From: Empedobacter brevis_A
Lineage (GTDB): Bacteria; Bacteroidota; Bacteroidia; Flavobacteriales; Weeksellaceae
NCBI RefSeq assembly: GCF_965118635.1
Contig: NZ_CBCPHV010000006.1
Location: forward strand, 62,001 to 126,000
Direction: 5' to 3'
DNA length: 64,000 nucleotides
The notes under the pieces were generated by a model. The model had not been told where the DNA came from. It did not search any database and worked only from the letters and a program-made list of their open reading frames with translations. Shown here in pieces: positions 53,005 through 62,525 of this stretch. The position numbers were made by a program, and so were the translations under genes. Within the stretch, counting starts at the first letter, position 1. Each line of letters starts with the position of its first letter.

Positions 53005-56000
53005 GGCTTCACTTCTTTATTTTGTGTTTTTCTATTTGCTCTATGCATTCTGTTTTTTCTTTTTTTCTCGAAAATTTCTTTGAATTTATCATAATCTAAT
53101 GTGATGATAAAACCAACTCCTGTTTCTACAATTTGTCCTTGTAATGCAACTTGGTATTCATCTTTTCGGTAGGCTCTCAACATATATCGTCCATCGCGAG
53201 ATAAGCTATAATCGATTGTTATATCTCCTGCAATGTTTGTCATATTCTCATTTTGTCTTGTTTCGCCATCTAAGCCAAAATTACTTCCAACTGAAACTTT
53301 TAATCGATCATTTAACAAACGTTTGCTTACTTCAACATTCAGATCTGTACGTGTATTTTTTGTTCCAGAAGAATAATCGTCTTGTGTATCCAATCCTAAA
53401 TTGATGTCAATGCCGTGAATTAAATCATCCGCCAAATTATTTAATTGTTGTGATAAAAGATTACTCACACTTTGTAATGCCATTGTTTCTGCTGAAACAC
53501 TTGTTTTACTCTCGAACGGATTCTCGCCAATAAAACGATTCAATAATAACAATGCAAAAACTTGTTTATTCATTTCAGCTTCATCATTTTTCAACTGATC
53601 TAATTTTGTTTGTGTATTTTCTATCACAGCTGTTGCAATAGAAGGATTGTCGTTGTTCATTGAAATATTGAAGGAGATTTCAGGTTTTAACAATTCTCCT
53701 TTCAGAATTAATTCCGTATTGAAAGGTATTTGTTGTTTATACATATTCATTTCAGACGATGAATAACCAGAAATTTGTTGTTCCACTAAATCTATTGGCG
53801 CTGCTTTTGTTTTATAGATCGCTGTAATGTCTAAGGTAGCAGCTGTTGGTTCTCCTGTCCAAGTAATGGTACTTCCTTTTTGAATATCAAAACGACGTTT
53901 TAGTAAACTTACAGAAAGTTCATACGCTCCTTTTTCTACTTGATAAACACCAACTAATGTCATTTTTCCTGAAGGATCCATTCCGCCTGTTAAATCTGCT
54001 TCTCCTTGTATTTCTACAAAATCTCCATTTGCTTTGTCAATAATAATAGATGTTTTTGCTTCTTTGCTAATCTGTATGTTTACATTGGCATCTATTCCTT
54101 TTATTTTTGAATCTGCTGTTAATTCAGGTGTTTCAATTGTTTTGTCAAGTGCTACTTGATCTTGATCGATGAATTCTACAATTCCTTCTCTTTCTTGTAA
54201 AGAAGGTGAAGATTGTGGTAAAACGAAGGTGAAATCGGTATCATCTGTCACCGTTAAACTTCCGTTTACTTTTGGTAAATCTAAATCTCCTTTAATCGTT
54301 AAGTTGGCATCAACAGCTAACTTTCCATACATAATGGCATCGTTTGATTTTTCGGAATTCACTACATTGAAATCACGTGCATTTGCTGTTAAATTGAATG
54401 CAAAATCTCGGTATGTTTCAGTTAATATTTCACCTCTTACGGTTAATGAATTTCCTTCGTTATCATTAATTTTGAATTTATTGAATTCAATTCCTTTGTT
54501 CGTAAAATCAATTGCATCATCAATTTTTCTGAAATTACTTCCAGATTCAACAATTGTTAAACCAACTTGATTAAATTTTACTGCTCCTAAAATACTTGGT
54601 TTATCTGCAGTTCCAGTAATTTTTAGATTTCCAGATAAATAACCTTCTGTATCTTTTATTTGATTCATCGCAAATCCTTGAATCGATTTCATTTCTAATC
54701 GATTGATATCTAAAGCTAAATCAAAGGCACTTTCTTTGGTATTATAATCTCCAAAAATCTTCATGTTATTGTTGTTTCCTTCTAAGGTAACATCAGCATT
54801 GATAAGTGTTGGAGAAGTATTTTTTACCTTTGCGACAATTGTTCCAATTGGATTTCCAAAAGCTTTTAAATCTGAAAGAGTTAAATCAGCATTAAAAGTC
54901 ATTTCTTTATTCAAATCTCGGATTTGTGCTGTTCCATTAATTGTTCCTTCGGCTGGTAAATCATCTTTTTTGATCAGCTCAGTAATTGTTTCAATTTTAA
55001 AATCTTTAATCGTAATATTAAGCGGACTTGTTCCTTTGTCTGATTCTGATTGCAATAAAATTTGACTATTCTTATTCATCAAACTGAAATTATTGGCAAC
55101 AATTCCGTCTTTTTTCAGTTGGATTAAATTTCCTTCGCCAACTTCCCATTGATCATAGTTTAAGATCAATCCATTCGGATTTAAACTAATTTCTGTTACA
55201 TCGTTTAATGTTTTTAGATTTCCGGCAACTAAAAATTGCGTAACATCTTTATTATCTTTTGTTAAAACATTGTAATTGATAACATTGTTGGCAATATCTC
55301 CATTCAAATCAACTTTTTGTAACTGAAAATTTTCGTTTTTCAAATTTTCGAGATTCAACGAATACAATAAAGCTTCATTTTGATTAGAAAGTTTTAAAAT
55401 TCCATTGTTTATAGTATTTGCTCCATATGTCAAATTCGGAATACTCCCATTTACGTTTATCTGTTTTGTATCTGCATTATAAGCTGCATCGAGCGAAATG
55501 GTTTCATAATCTTTTAAATCCGGAAGAAATCTTCTAATTAATTCATCATCTTTAATTTTCGCATTCAAAGTAAAGAATTGATGAGGTTGTATTTTTTCAT
55601 CTTTATTTGGTTGCTGAAATTCATAATATTGATTAATCGTTGAAGCCAATGAACCAAAAATTTGTGTCAATTTGAATTTTCCTTTCATATCCAAATCAAC
55701 CAACTGAGAAGTGATATTAATTCGATTCGAATCGGCTGTAGAAGTAGCAATCAAATTCACTTCTTGCATTGGGAAAACATCTTTTGTGTTGGACAATGCA
55801 AAGTTTTTTAGATGTAAAGAACCATTCAAATTATCAGGATTCAAATCGGCAAAATTAGCAGCAATTTCACCAGCTATAATCATTGGTTCGTTGTAAAAAC
55901 CAAGTTTCTGAATATCTAATTTGGTAATATTTCCATTTAATTCTACATTAGATAAATCTTTTTTATAAACGCCCGAAGCAGTCAAATTAAGATTTGCATT

Positions 56001-58262
56001 TGCATCTTTCGAGAAAACATGCGCATTAAATGCACCATGATTTACTTTTGCTTCAAGTGAAATATTTTGATAATTGTATTTATTGTAATAAGCTGATGAA
56101 ACGGAACCCGAAAGTTTTGTAATCATTTTTTCAGGATTAAAACTTGTTCCAATCGCGTTTATTTTTCCTGTAATTTTTCCTAAATCTTTGTTACTAATAA
56201 GTGTTCCGACATCCAAATTCTGTACATCTGCTTTTACAACATACTTTTCAGCATCCTTTTTTTGCATGTCTACAATTGCATCAATTTTTACATTTCCCAA
56301 TGTAGAATTGATTGCTAATTGTGTATTAATTGCTTCCGTTGTTCCTTTTGCTTTTCCTTTTACAGTAAGTTTTGAAGGAATTCGAATCGTATTTGGAATC
56401 GTGTTTTTCGGAACTAAATTGTAAATAGTTTTTGATGAAGTAGAAAAGTTTTTGATGTTTAAATCATAAAATAACTTTTTCGGATTCATTGCATTTTTTA
56501 CTCTTCCCGAAGCAGAAACTTGTAAATCATCTAAACCAGAAACGTGTAAATTATCAATAAATAAATCGTTTACTTTTCCTTTTACATTGGTATTCACACT
56601 TAAAACTGCATTCGGATATTTATCGAAAGGCGTTGTTTTTCTAAGTGTTGGAACAAGGTTTAAAATATCAGCAAAACCAATTTTCGAGTTTTTGATATTG
56701 GCATTAACCAAAATATTTTCTGGATGAGAAGTTAATTCATCAATTGTGTTATAACGCAAAATAACTTCGTCTCGAAGAACAGTTTTTGGAGTTTGTAAAT
56801 ACAAGTTTTTCAGATAAGTTTGTGTATCTGCATACAAGAAATTTGTTGTAAACTTTTGAATATTTAATCCTTTTGATTCTTTAATTTCGGCCTTTTTTAC
56901 TTCTCCGGCGAATGTGTTGTTGTACATTTTGAAATCGCGTAAATCAAGATTTAATTTAGAGAAATCTAAATGATTAAAATCCATTCCTTGAGAAGTTCTA
57001 CGTTCTGCTGTATTGTTGTATTTTACTTTTACATTTTCTAAAATCGTTTTATTCAAAGCCAAATTCATTGGTGTTGAAGCGGCTTGTGTTGAAGAAGATG
57101 AAGCTGTTTTATTTGAAGAAAGATATAAATTGGCTTCGATATCAGCATTTTTTAATAAGATATTTTCGATGTCGTAAATCGAATTTTCAAGATCAAGTTG
57201 ATTGACTTTGGTTTCAAATTCGTTTAAATTAATTTTTGCAAAAATCTTTGAATTTTCATCTCCATAATTCACTTTAAGATCATTCAAATTAATCTTATTC
57301 AAAGCAATTTGCAAAGGATTTTGTTTGGTTTTTGAATCAACTTTATCGACATTATTTTCTTGAATTTTTTCAACTGTTTTTTGATTAAAATCAACGAACA
57401 ATCCATTTACTAAAATATCATCTATTGCATAAGAATTTTGTTGTAAATCAAGTTTTTTAACACGCGTTTTGAAATCATTGAACTTTACTTTTGCAAACAT
57501 TCCTGAAATATCATCGCCATAATCAACATCAAAATTGGTTAAATTAATCCCATTTAATTCAATTTTTATTGGTTGCTGATTATTCAAAGAATCAACTTTT
57601 ACTTCAACTTTTTTGGCAACTTCCTTTACAAGATCTTGTTTCAATTTTAGTTTTAAACCATCGAGATTAATATCACCAATTCCATACGAATTTTGTTGTA
57701 AATCGAATTTTTTGACACGCGTATCAAATGAATTCAAATGAACTTTGATGTTGTTTGCAGCTTGTTGATCGATGAACGAAACATTAATATCATTCAGTTT
57801 TATTTTATCGAGCGAAATAATAAAAGGTTTTGACGGACTTTCGTCTTTTTCGTCTGTAGCAAAAGCATTGATAATGTAATCAAAATTAAATGTTCCATCT
57901 GGTTTGCGAACAACATTTGCATGTACGCCGCTTAAATCGATTGCTCTTATCTCAGCTTTACTATTTGTAAGTTGCCAAATATCTAAGCTAACATCAAATT
58001 TTTTTACCGATAAAAGTGTGTCCACATCTTCTCCTTGTAGAAAAAGATTTTCCATAACCAAACTGTTTGGAAAATCGACATAAACGCGGTCTAATTGAAC
58101 TTTTGTATGTATTTTATTTTCGAGATAATTGACAAGTTTATTTTTGACAAAATTTTGCACTGCTGGAAACTGCAAACTAAAAATTGCAATTGTCAATAGC
58201 AAAATGATTGACAAAAGAGTGATTGAAAAATATTTGACAAATTTTTTTATGCTGAATTTCAA
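53001..58262 (-). CDS. tamB: translocation and assembly module protein TamB
   Basis: A 1753-residue AsmA/TamB-like protein that spans the periplasm from the inner membrane to TamL. One N-terminal helix (YFSITLLSIILLLTIAIFSL) anchors it, and repeated beta stretches with AsmA-like and DUF490 features run to the C terminus (GDITIDYSLSRDGRYMLRAY, RKDEYQVALQGQIVETGVGF). Four near-repeats at residues about 140-400 share PxxIxLNxINLxNxxVxYGD. Translation must start at TTG (58262), because the first internal ATG would remove the membrane helix. It is coupled to tamL through an ATGA overlap. Confidence 0.92.
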   Translation of the reverse strand: MKFSIKKFVKYFSITLLSIILLLTIAIFSLQFPAVQNFVKNKLVNYLENKIHTKVQLDRVYVDFPNSLVMENLFLQGEDVDTLLSVKKFDVSLDIWQLTNSKAEIRAIDLSGVHANVVRKPDGTFNFDYIINAFATDEKDESPSKPFIISLDKIKLNDINVSFIDQQAANNIKVHLNSFDTRVKKFDLQQNSYGIGDINLDGLKLKLKQDLVKEVAKKVEVKVDSLNNQQPIKIELNGINLTNFDVDYGDDISGMFAKVKFNDFKTRVKKLDLQQNSYAIDDILVNGLFVDFNQKTVEKIQENNVDKVDSKTKQNPLQIALNKINLNDLKVNYGDENSKIFAKINLNEFETKVNQLDLENSIYDIENILLKNADIEANLYLSSNKTASSSSTQAASTPMNLALNKTILENVKVKYNNTAERRTSQGMDFNHLDFSKLNLDLRDFKMYNNTFAGEVKKAEIKESKGLNIQKFTTNFLYADTQTYLKNLYLQTPKTVLRDEVILRYNTIDELTSHPENILVNANIKNSKIGFADILNLVPTLRKTTPFDKYPNAVLSVNTNVKGKVNDLFIDNLHVSGLDDLQVSASGRVKNAMNPKKLFYDLNIKNFSTSSKTIYNLVPKNTIPNTIRIPSKLTVKGKAKGTTEAINTQLAINSTLGNVKIDAIVDMQKKDAEKYVVKADVQNLDVGTLISNKDLGKITGKINAIGTSFNPEKMITKLSGSVSSAYYNKYNYQNISLEAKVNHGAFNAHVFSKDANANLNLTASGVYKKDLSNVELNGNITKLDIQKLGFYNEPMIIAGEIAANFADLNPDNLNGSLHLKNFALSNTKDVFPMQEVNLIATSTADSNRINITSQLVDLDMKGKFKLTQIFGSLASTINQYYEFQQPNKDEKIQPHQFFTLNAKIKDDELIRRFLPDLKDYETISLDAAYNADTKQINVNGSIPNLTYGANTINNGILKLSNQNEALLYSLNLENLKNENFQLQKVDLNGDIANNVINYNVLTKDNKDVTQFLVAGNLKTLNDVTEISLNPNGLILNYDQWEVGEGNLIQLKKDGIVANNFSLMNKNSQILLQSESDKGTSPLNITIKDFKIETITELIKKDDLPAEGTINGTAQIRDLNKEMTFNADLTLSDLKAFGNPIGTIVAKVKNTSPTLINADVTLEGNNNNMKIFGDYNTKESAFDLALDINRLEMKSIQGFAMNQIKDTEGYLSGNLKITGTADKPSILGAVKFNQVGLTIVESGSNFRKIDDAIDFTNKGIEFNKFKINDNEGNSLTVRGEILTETYRDFAFNLTANARDFNVVNSEKSNDAIMYGKLAVDANLTIKGDLDLPKVNGSLTVTDDTDFTFVLPQSSPSLQEREGIVEFIDQDQVALDKTIETPELTADSKIKGIDANVNIQISKEAKTSIIIDKANGDFVEIQGEADLTGGMDPSGKMTLVGVYQVEKGAYELSVSLLKRRFDIQKGSTITWTGEPTAATLDITAIYKTKAAPIDLVEQQISGYSSSEMNMYKQQIPFNTELILKGELLKPEISFNISMNNDNPSIATAVIENTQTKLDQLKNDEAEMNKQVFALLLLNRFIGENPFESKTSVSAETMALQSVSNLLSQQLNNLADDLIHGIDINLGLDTQDDYSSGTKNTRTDLNVEVSKRLLNDRLKVSVGSNFGLDGETRQNENMTNIAGDITIDYSLSRDGRYMLRAYRKDEYQVALQGQIVETGVGFIITLDYDKFKEIFEKKRKNRMHRANRKTQNKEVKP

Positions 58263-58374
58263 TTGGTTTGATTTTTATTCGTTTAGGATTATTATAAAAC
58301 AATTTTCGATATGGATAATTCTAAAAAAATGTTGTTTATAAATACTTAATATACGTGTTGAAGATAAATCTTTT

Positions 58375-59412
58375 TTACTTGATTAAAGCACTTTTCAAAA
58401 GTGAATTTTTGAATTGCTTTTCATAGAAATAATAGTCTTCAGTATCATCAGGCATAATATTTTGCAATACAACTAAACTAACTTTTGATTTTGGGAAATA
58501 AATATTAATCGCTAAAAAACCATCGCCTAAACCAGTATGACCGACATAATTAATGCTATTTTCGTGCACATTTCTGATGTTGTATGCATATCCTTGTGGT
58601 GTTTTTCCAAAAGCATCATGTTGCGAAAGGGTAGAAGGCGTTATCAAAAGTTGATAAGTTTCTGGTTTTAAAATCTTGCCATTATGTAAAAGATTATCCC
58701 ATTTCGTCAAATCTTTAGCCGTAGAAATTATTCCATCAGCAGGTAAATTTTCTTCATTAATCAGTGTTTGATGATTGGGAATAAGCGAATCATTTCGGAA
58801 GAAATAACCTTGTGTTAAGTGATGTTTTTCAGTTTCTGAATAAACAAAAGTTTCATTCAAGCCAATTTCTTTGAAGAGATTTGTTGCCAATTCTCGGAAT
58901 GTTTTATGGGTAACATTAAACAAGATTTTACCTAAAAGAATATTCGAATAATTGCCGTATTTAAATTCAGTTCCAGGTTTGAATAACAAAGGTTTTGTAA
59001 TGTCCTTTATTCCATGTGTATGATTTAGCAATTGATGAACAGTAACAGAATCTGCCCACGATTGTGATAGTTCGGGTAAATATGTTTTAATGGATTGTTG
59101 TAAATCAATTTTACCTTTTTCAACTTCTTTTAAAATTAAAACAGATGTAAATAGTTTCGAATTTGACATGATCTCGAATTGATCATTTTTTTTCAAAAGA
59201 TTTTTCTCTTCAATGTTTTTAAAACCATTTACTTTTTCATAAATCGTTTTTCCATTTTTTGAAACGATTACAACTCCATTAAAGGGAAATGAATGTTTTG
59301 AATGGATGATTTTGTCGAAATCGTTTTTTAATTGAGTATTCGTTTGCGCTAGAATTGGTTGGCAAATAAGGTAGATACATCCTAAAGTAAAGATTTTCAG
59401 AAGAGTTTTCAT
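58375..59412 (-). CDS. secreted serine hydrolase, beta-lactamase/class C-PBP fold
   Basis: A 345-residue periplasmic or exported enzyme with signal peptide CIYLICQPILAQ. The S-x-x-K nucleophile motif is S-N-S-K (EIMSNSKLFTSVLILKEVE), the Y-x-N motif is KYGNYSNILLG, and VHQLLNHTHGIKD and HTGLGDG complete the class-C-type fold. Such proteins are esterases, D-aminopeptidases or peptidoglycan enzymes, and not usually true beta-lactamases. The product ends 112 bp from the tamB start and seems monocistronic. Confidence 0.88.
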   Translation of the reverse strand: MKTLLKIFTLGCIYLICQPILAQTNTQLKNDFDKIIHSKHSFPFNGVVIVSKNGKTIYEKVNGFKNIEEKNLLKKNDQFEIMSNSKLFTSVLILKEVEKGKIDLQQSIKTYLPELSQSWADSVTVHQLLNHTHGIKDITKPLLFKPGTEFKYGNYSNILLGKILFNVTHKTFRELATNLFKEIGLNETFVYSETEKHHLTQGYFFRNDSLIPNHQTLINEENLPADGIISTAKDLTKWDNLLHNGKILKPETYQLLITPSTLSQHDAFGKTPQGYAYNIRNVHENSINYVGHTGLGDGFLAINIYFPKSKVSLVVLQNIMPDDTEDYYFYEKQFKNSLLKSALIK

Positions 59413-59500
59413 TTTTTGTGATTTGGTTATGTAAAAGTAAAATATTATCTGTTTTTATTTTGATAATAATTAAAAAATCTCCTAAACTTTTTGATTTTCA

Positions 59501-59532
59501 TTGGTAAAAACGATATTCTTTTATTAAATTTG
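59501..59532 (+). promoter_or_regulatory. promoter of the 108-residue hypothetical gene
   Basis: TTG (59501-59503), a 21-nt gap and TAAATTTG (59525-59532) match the Bacteroidota consensus, with the ATG 18 nt later. Confidence 0.6.
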
Positions 59533-59550
59533 AGTTTAATAATTGAAGCT

Positions 59551-59877
59551 ATGAGAAGAATTTTTTTTGAAAAAGATAGCCACAAAGATTATTTATTTGT
59601 TGTAATTGATCATGAAAGAGAATTGGATCAAATTTATAAAGTGGATAATTTTACTGACGAAACTGGACGCGAATATGTGTATACCTTAATTGGAGAACGC
59701 AAAAAATTAACTGCAGATTCATTGAAACCATATGTGATTGCACAGGATAATGGAAGTTATTTAAATTACAATGGGGACGAAATTCTCACAGATCCTCATT
59801 CTTATATAGAACGAATTATTGATAATATAGAATTGAACAAAGAACAAGAAATTTTTGTTTATGTTCGAAACAAATAA
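59551..59877 (+). CDS. hypothetical protein
   Basis: A 108-residue cytosolic protein from the ATG at 59551; the open frame extends upstream to 59491 across a clear promoter, so the longer start is wrong. It contains DYLFVVIDHERELDQIYKVD and TGREYVYTLIGERKKLTADS, with an acidic C-terminal half. The family is not recognised. It is monocistronic with a strong terminator shared with the convergent patatin gene. Confidence 0.65.
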   Translation: MRRIFFEKDSHKDYLFVVIDHERELDQIYKVDNFTDETGREYVYTLIGERKKLTADSLKPYVIAQDNGSYLNYNGDEILTDPHSYIERIIDNIELNKEQEIFVYVRNK

Positions 59878-59879
59878 AA

Positions 59880-59918
59880 CAAAAAGGCTTAGATATTTTT
59901 ATCAAAGCCTTTTTTTAT
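59880..59918. terminator. bidirectional terminator
   Basis: AAAAAGGCTT with GAT pairs with ATC and AAGCCTTTTT around a T-rich loop, followed by T. Confidence 0.8.
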
Positions 59919-61018
59919 GAAATCTCAACTTGATTAAAGATTAGTTTTTGAACAACTTCATCCAATTGTTCCTTATGTTTGGCTACATAATCGTTGGCAA
60001 CACCTAACAAAGTTTTGATGTTACTATTAGATACATTTCCTAAATCTAACGCTGATTCTGGAATTTCTGGATTAAATCGATAATAATTTTGCTGATATTT
60101 TGGTTTTAATAACCCGAACATACTTTTCATTTCTAAATCGACCATATCAACGCCTGTTGAGATAAAAATATCAACCAAAGGATCTACCCATTTAGATTTT
60201 GAAATTCCACTTAACTCCTCATATTTATAAGATTTTGCACGCGATCCATTTCCTATTGAGATAATAAAAAATTCTTGTAAAGGTGCTGTTCCATTAAACT
60301 TTGAATCATCTTTGAAGTATTTACAAAAGTTTATTTTTTGCGTTTCTATAAATCCGACAAAAGTTGGGTTATTGGCAAAAACTCCACCATCAATACAGCA
60401 AAATTCTTGATCGGCAAATGATTTTATTTTAGCTGGTTCAAAATATGTTGGTGCAGCAGATGAAGCTCGGCAAATATCTTTCACATAAAAATTTCGAAAT
60501 GGAGAAATTCCATCAATAGAATTGAAGATTTTAGGCTTTTGATGTTCTGTATCATATGAAACTAATGCACAAGGGCGAATTAAATCTTTTAATTCTGAAT
60601 CTCCAAAAACAATTTTTAAATTTTCTTCCAAAACGAGAGTTGGCAAGTTGTCCTTAAAAACGCTTAAAGGATTATTAATAATTGTCCAAAATGTTTTTGC
60701 GAAGATATTTTTTCCTTCGCCCAAATATATATTCAGCGCATCTGTAATCGAATGTTTTGCTTTCTTTTTATCATCATCAGAAGGTAATAAAAGCAAAGAA
60801 GCAATTAAAGCTCCTGTGCTTGTTCCTGTGATGAAATCGACATAATCGCCTATTTTAGCATTTTCGTCGTGAATTTCTTTTAGTTTATCTTCAATGTATT
60901 TTAAAATAACACACGAAATAATTCCTCGAATTCCTCCGCCATCCAAAGAAAGTAAGACTATTTTTTTTTCTTTAAAATCCATTTTTGATGTTCTATTGCT
61001 TAAAGTTAAACTTTTCAT
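59915..61018 (-). CDS. patatin-like phospholipase
   Basis: A 367-residue patatin lipid acyl hydrolase from the ATG at 61018; an ATG at 60982 (MDFKEKKIVLLSLDGGG) is also plausible and would suit the fold. It has oxyanion loop DGGGIRGIIS, nucleophile motif GTSTG, and the catalytic-dyad aspartate in DGGVFANNP. It acts on lipid esters, probably in the cytosol. No cyclic-nucleotide synthase or other CBASS gene adjoins it. It is divergent from an AraC regulator 50 bp away. Confidence 0.9.
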   Translation of the reverse strand: MKSLTLSNRTSKMDFKEKKIVLLSLDGGGIRGIISCVILKYIEDKLKEIHDENAKIGDYVDFITGTSTGALIASLLLLPSDDDKKKAKHSITDALNIYLGEGKNIFAKTFWTIINNPLSVFKDNLPTLVLEENLKIVFGDSELKDLIRPCALVSYDTEHQKPKIFNSIDGISPFRNFYVKDICRASSAAPTYFEPAKIKSFADQEFCCIDGGVFANNPTFVGFIETQKINFCKYFKDDSKFNGTAPLQEFFIISIGNGSRAKSYKYEELSGISKSKWVDPLVDIFISTGVDMVDLEMKSMFGLLKPKYQQNYYRFNPEIPESALDLGNVSNSNIKTLLGVANDYVAKHKEQLDEVVQKLIFNQVEIS

Positions 61019-61068
61019 TTCAAATATTCTCAATAGTCTTTATTTTTACGCTTGATAATTTACTTGTT

Positions 61069-61950
61069 ATGCCTCAAAAATTATTTCCAACTTACGATAT
61101 CTGTAATTTGAATACAGAAAAAAATAGTAACGAATTATTTTCTGTTGATAGATTTAGAGGATATGTTGATAGTAATCCGCATTTACAAGAAGTTCATAGT
61201 CACAATTATTATCATTTGGTTTATTTTACGGAAGGAAGCGGTGAACATTTGATAGATTTTGAAAAATTTGAGGCAAAATCTGGAACCATGTATTTTATGA
61301 AACCAGGGCAAGTGCATCAGTGGTATTTCAAGGAAGAATATGATGGATTTGTTGTGAATTTCTTTGATAATTTTTTTGATTGGATTGGGATTAATTCTTC
61401 TATTTTGCAAAAATTCAGATGTTTACAATCGATTATAGTAAAAGATCATGTTGTTGAAATATCGAATGATTTACAAGAAAAAATTGCGAATTATTTTGAA
61501 GAAATGATAAAAGAAAATCATCAGAACAATCAATATTCTAACTTAAAAATTGGTTTTCATTTGATGAATTTATTCGTTGATGTTGAACGAAGTTCAGAAA
61601 CTGAAAATATAAAAACGAATGAATATCAATCGGTTTTATTACATAATTTCCAAACGCTTATTGATCAAAATTTTAAAATCAAAAAGTTACCAAAAGAATA
61701 TGCAGAGTTGTTGTATATAACTCCTAATCATCTGAATGCACTTTGCAAAGATATTTTAGGAATTTCAGCAGGAAAATTAATTCGAAATCGTGTAGTTTTA
61801 GAAGCAAAACGTTTGCTTGTAAACAAAGAAATTTCTGTAACTGAAATCGCTTATTTACTCAATTTTCAGGATGCTTCTTATTTTGTGAAATTTTTCAAAA
61901 AACATACAGCATTCACGCCAGAACAATTCAGAAAACAATATTATTCGTAA
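61069..61950 (+). CDS. AraC-family transcriptional regulator, divergent from patatin gene
   Basis: A 293-residue regulator from the ATG at 61069; the frame opens earlier at 60985 inside the patatin gene. The cupin-type sensor domain is clear (EVHSHNYYHLVYFTEGSGEH, GTMYFMKPGQVHQWYF) with His residues in the cupin motifs. The C-terminal HTH pair is LPKEYAELLYITPNHLNALC and VTEIAYLLNFQDASYFVKFF. It may control the divergent patatin. The ligand is unknown. Confidence 0.92.
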   Translation: MPQKLFPTYDICNLNTEKNSNELFSVDRFRGYVDSNPHLQEVHSHNYYHLVYFTEGSGEHLIDFEKFEAKSGTMYFMKPGQVHQWYFKEEYDGFVVNFFDNFFDWIGINSSILQKFRCLQSIIVKDHVVEISNDLQEKIANYFEEMIKENHQNNQYSNLKIGFHLMNLFVDVERSSETENIKTNEYQSVLLHNFQTLIDQNFKIKKLPKEYAELLYITPNHLNALCKDILGISAGKLIRNRVVLEAKRLLVNKEISVTEIAYLLNFQDASYFVKFFKKHTAFTPEQFRKQYYS

Positions 61951-61963
61951 TTATGTTGTAAAA

Positions 61964-62392
61964 TTATTTATAACGAACAGAAATATTAAAATTTACTTTC
62001 ACGGGTGTTCCATCTACTAAAGCTGGTTTTATTTTGATTGAAGCTTCTTCTTGTTCACGATTTATTTTATATAAAATCTGAGTCGAAATTCTTGCTAACG
62101 TTTCATTTCCTTGTGATGTCACATTGCTAAAATTTCCATTTTCATCAATTACAAAAAACAATTTTGCAAAATAATCTCCAGCTCCATTTAATATCTTATC
62201 CAATTTTACTTGCCCTAATCGTTCATTGACATTCTCTGTTAGTTTTGTATTAAAACATTCGATTTGATTTTCTGAAGAATCTTCGCAGCCTGGATAAATA
62301 GCAAATTGGTTAACGTTTTTAGGTGCATATATTTTTTGTGCAAATGAATTGAAAGCTATCAATAAGCTTATTAATGTTAATATATTTTTCAT
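61964..62392 (-). CDS. secreted protein with TonB-C-like domain
   Basis: A 142-residue protein with signal peptide LTLISLLIAFNSFAQ. The mature part follows the pattern of the TonB/energy-transducer C-terminal fold: AIYPGCEDS (a short P-G-C-E motif), FFVIDENGNFSNV, SIKIKPALVDGTPVKVNFNI. Homologous proteins in this phylum are periplasmic; this one lacks a membrane helix and so is not a functional TonB. It ends 14 bp from the AraC stop on the other strand. Confidence 0.8.
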   Translation of the reverse strand: MKNILTLISLLIAFNSFAQKIYAPKNVNQFAIYPGCEDSSENQIECFNTKLTENVNERLGQVKLDKILNGAGDYFAKLFFVIDENGNFSNVTSQGNETLARISTQILYKINREQEEASIKIKPALVDGTPVKVNFNISVRYK

Positions 62393-62453
62393 AATAGTTG
62401 GTTTGGTTGGTTATTATTCTTGAATTAATGATTTATATCAATCCGTAAATAGT

Positions 62454-62472
62454 ACCATAAATACCATAAATA
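62454..62472. repeat. short tandem repeat upstream of ccoG
   Basis: ACCATAAAT occurs twice in tandem, in a region holding further near-copies (AGTACC, AGTGCC). It may be an operator or simple repeat; it lies about 50 bp before ccoG. Confidence 0.35.
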
Positions 62473-62525
62473 GTGCCAAAATCTAAGTGTTTTGTAGCTG
62501 TAAATTTGCTTCATATAAGAAGAGT

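Noticed and set aside
59915..61018. Patatin as a CBASS effector
   Set aside because: No CD-NTase, Cap2/Cap3 or other defence gene adjoins it; its neighbour is an AraC regulator, so an ordinary lipid hydrolase is more likely.
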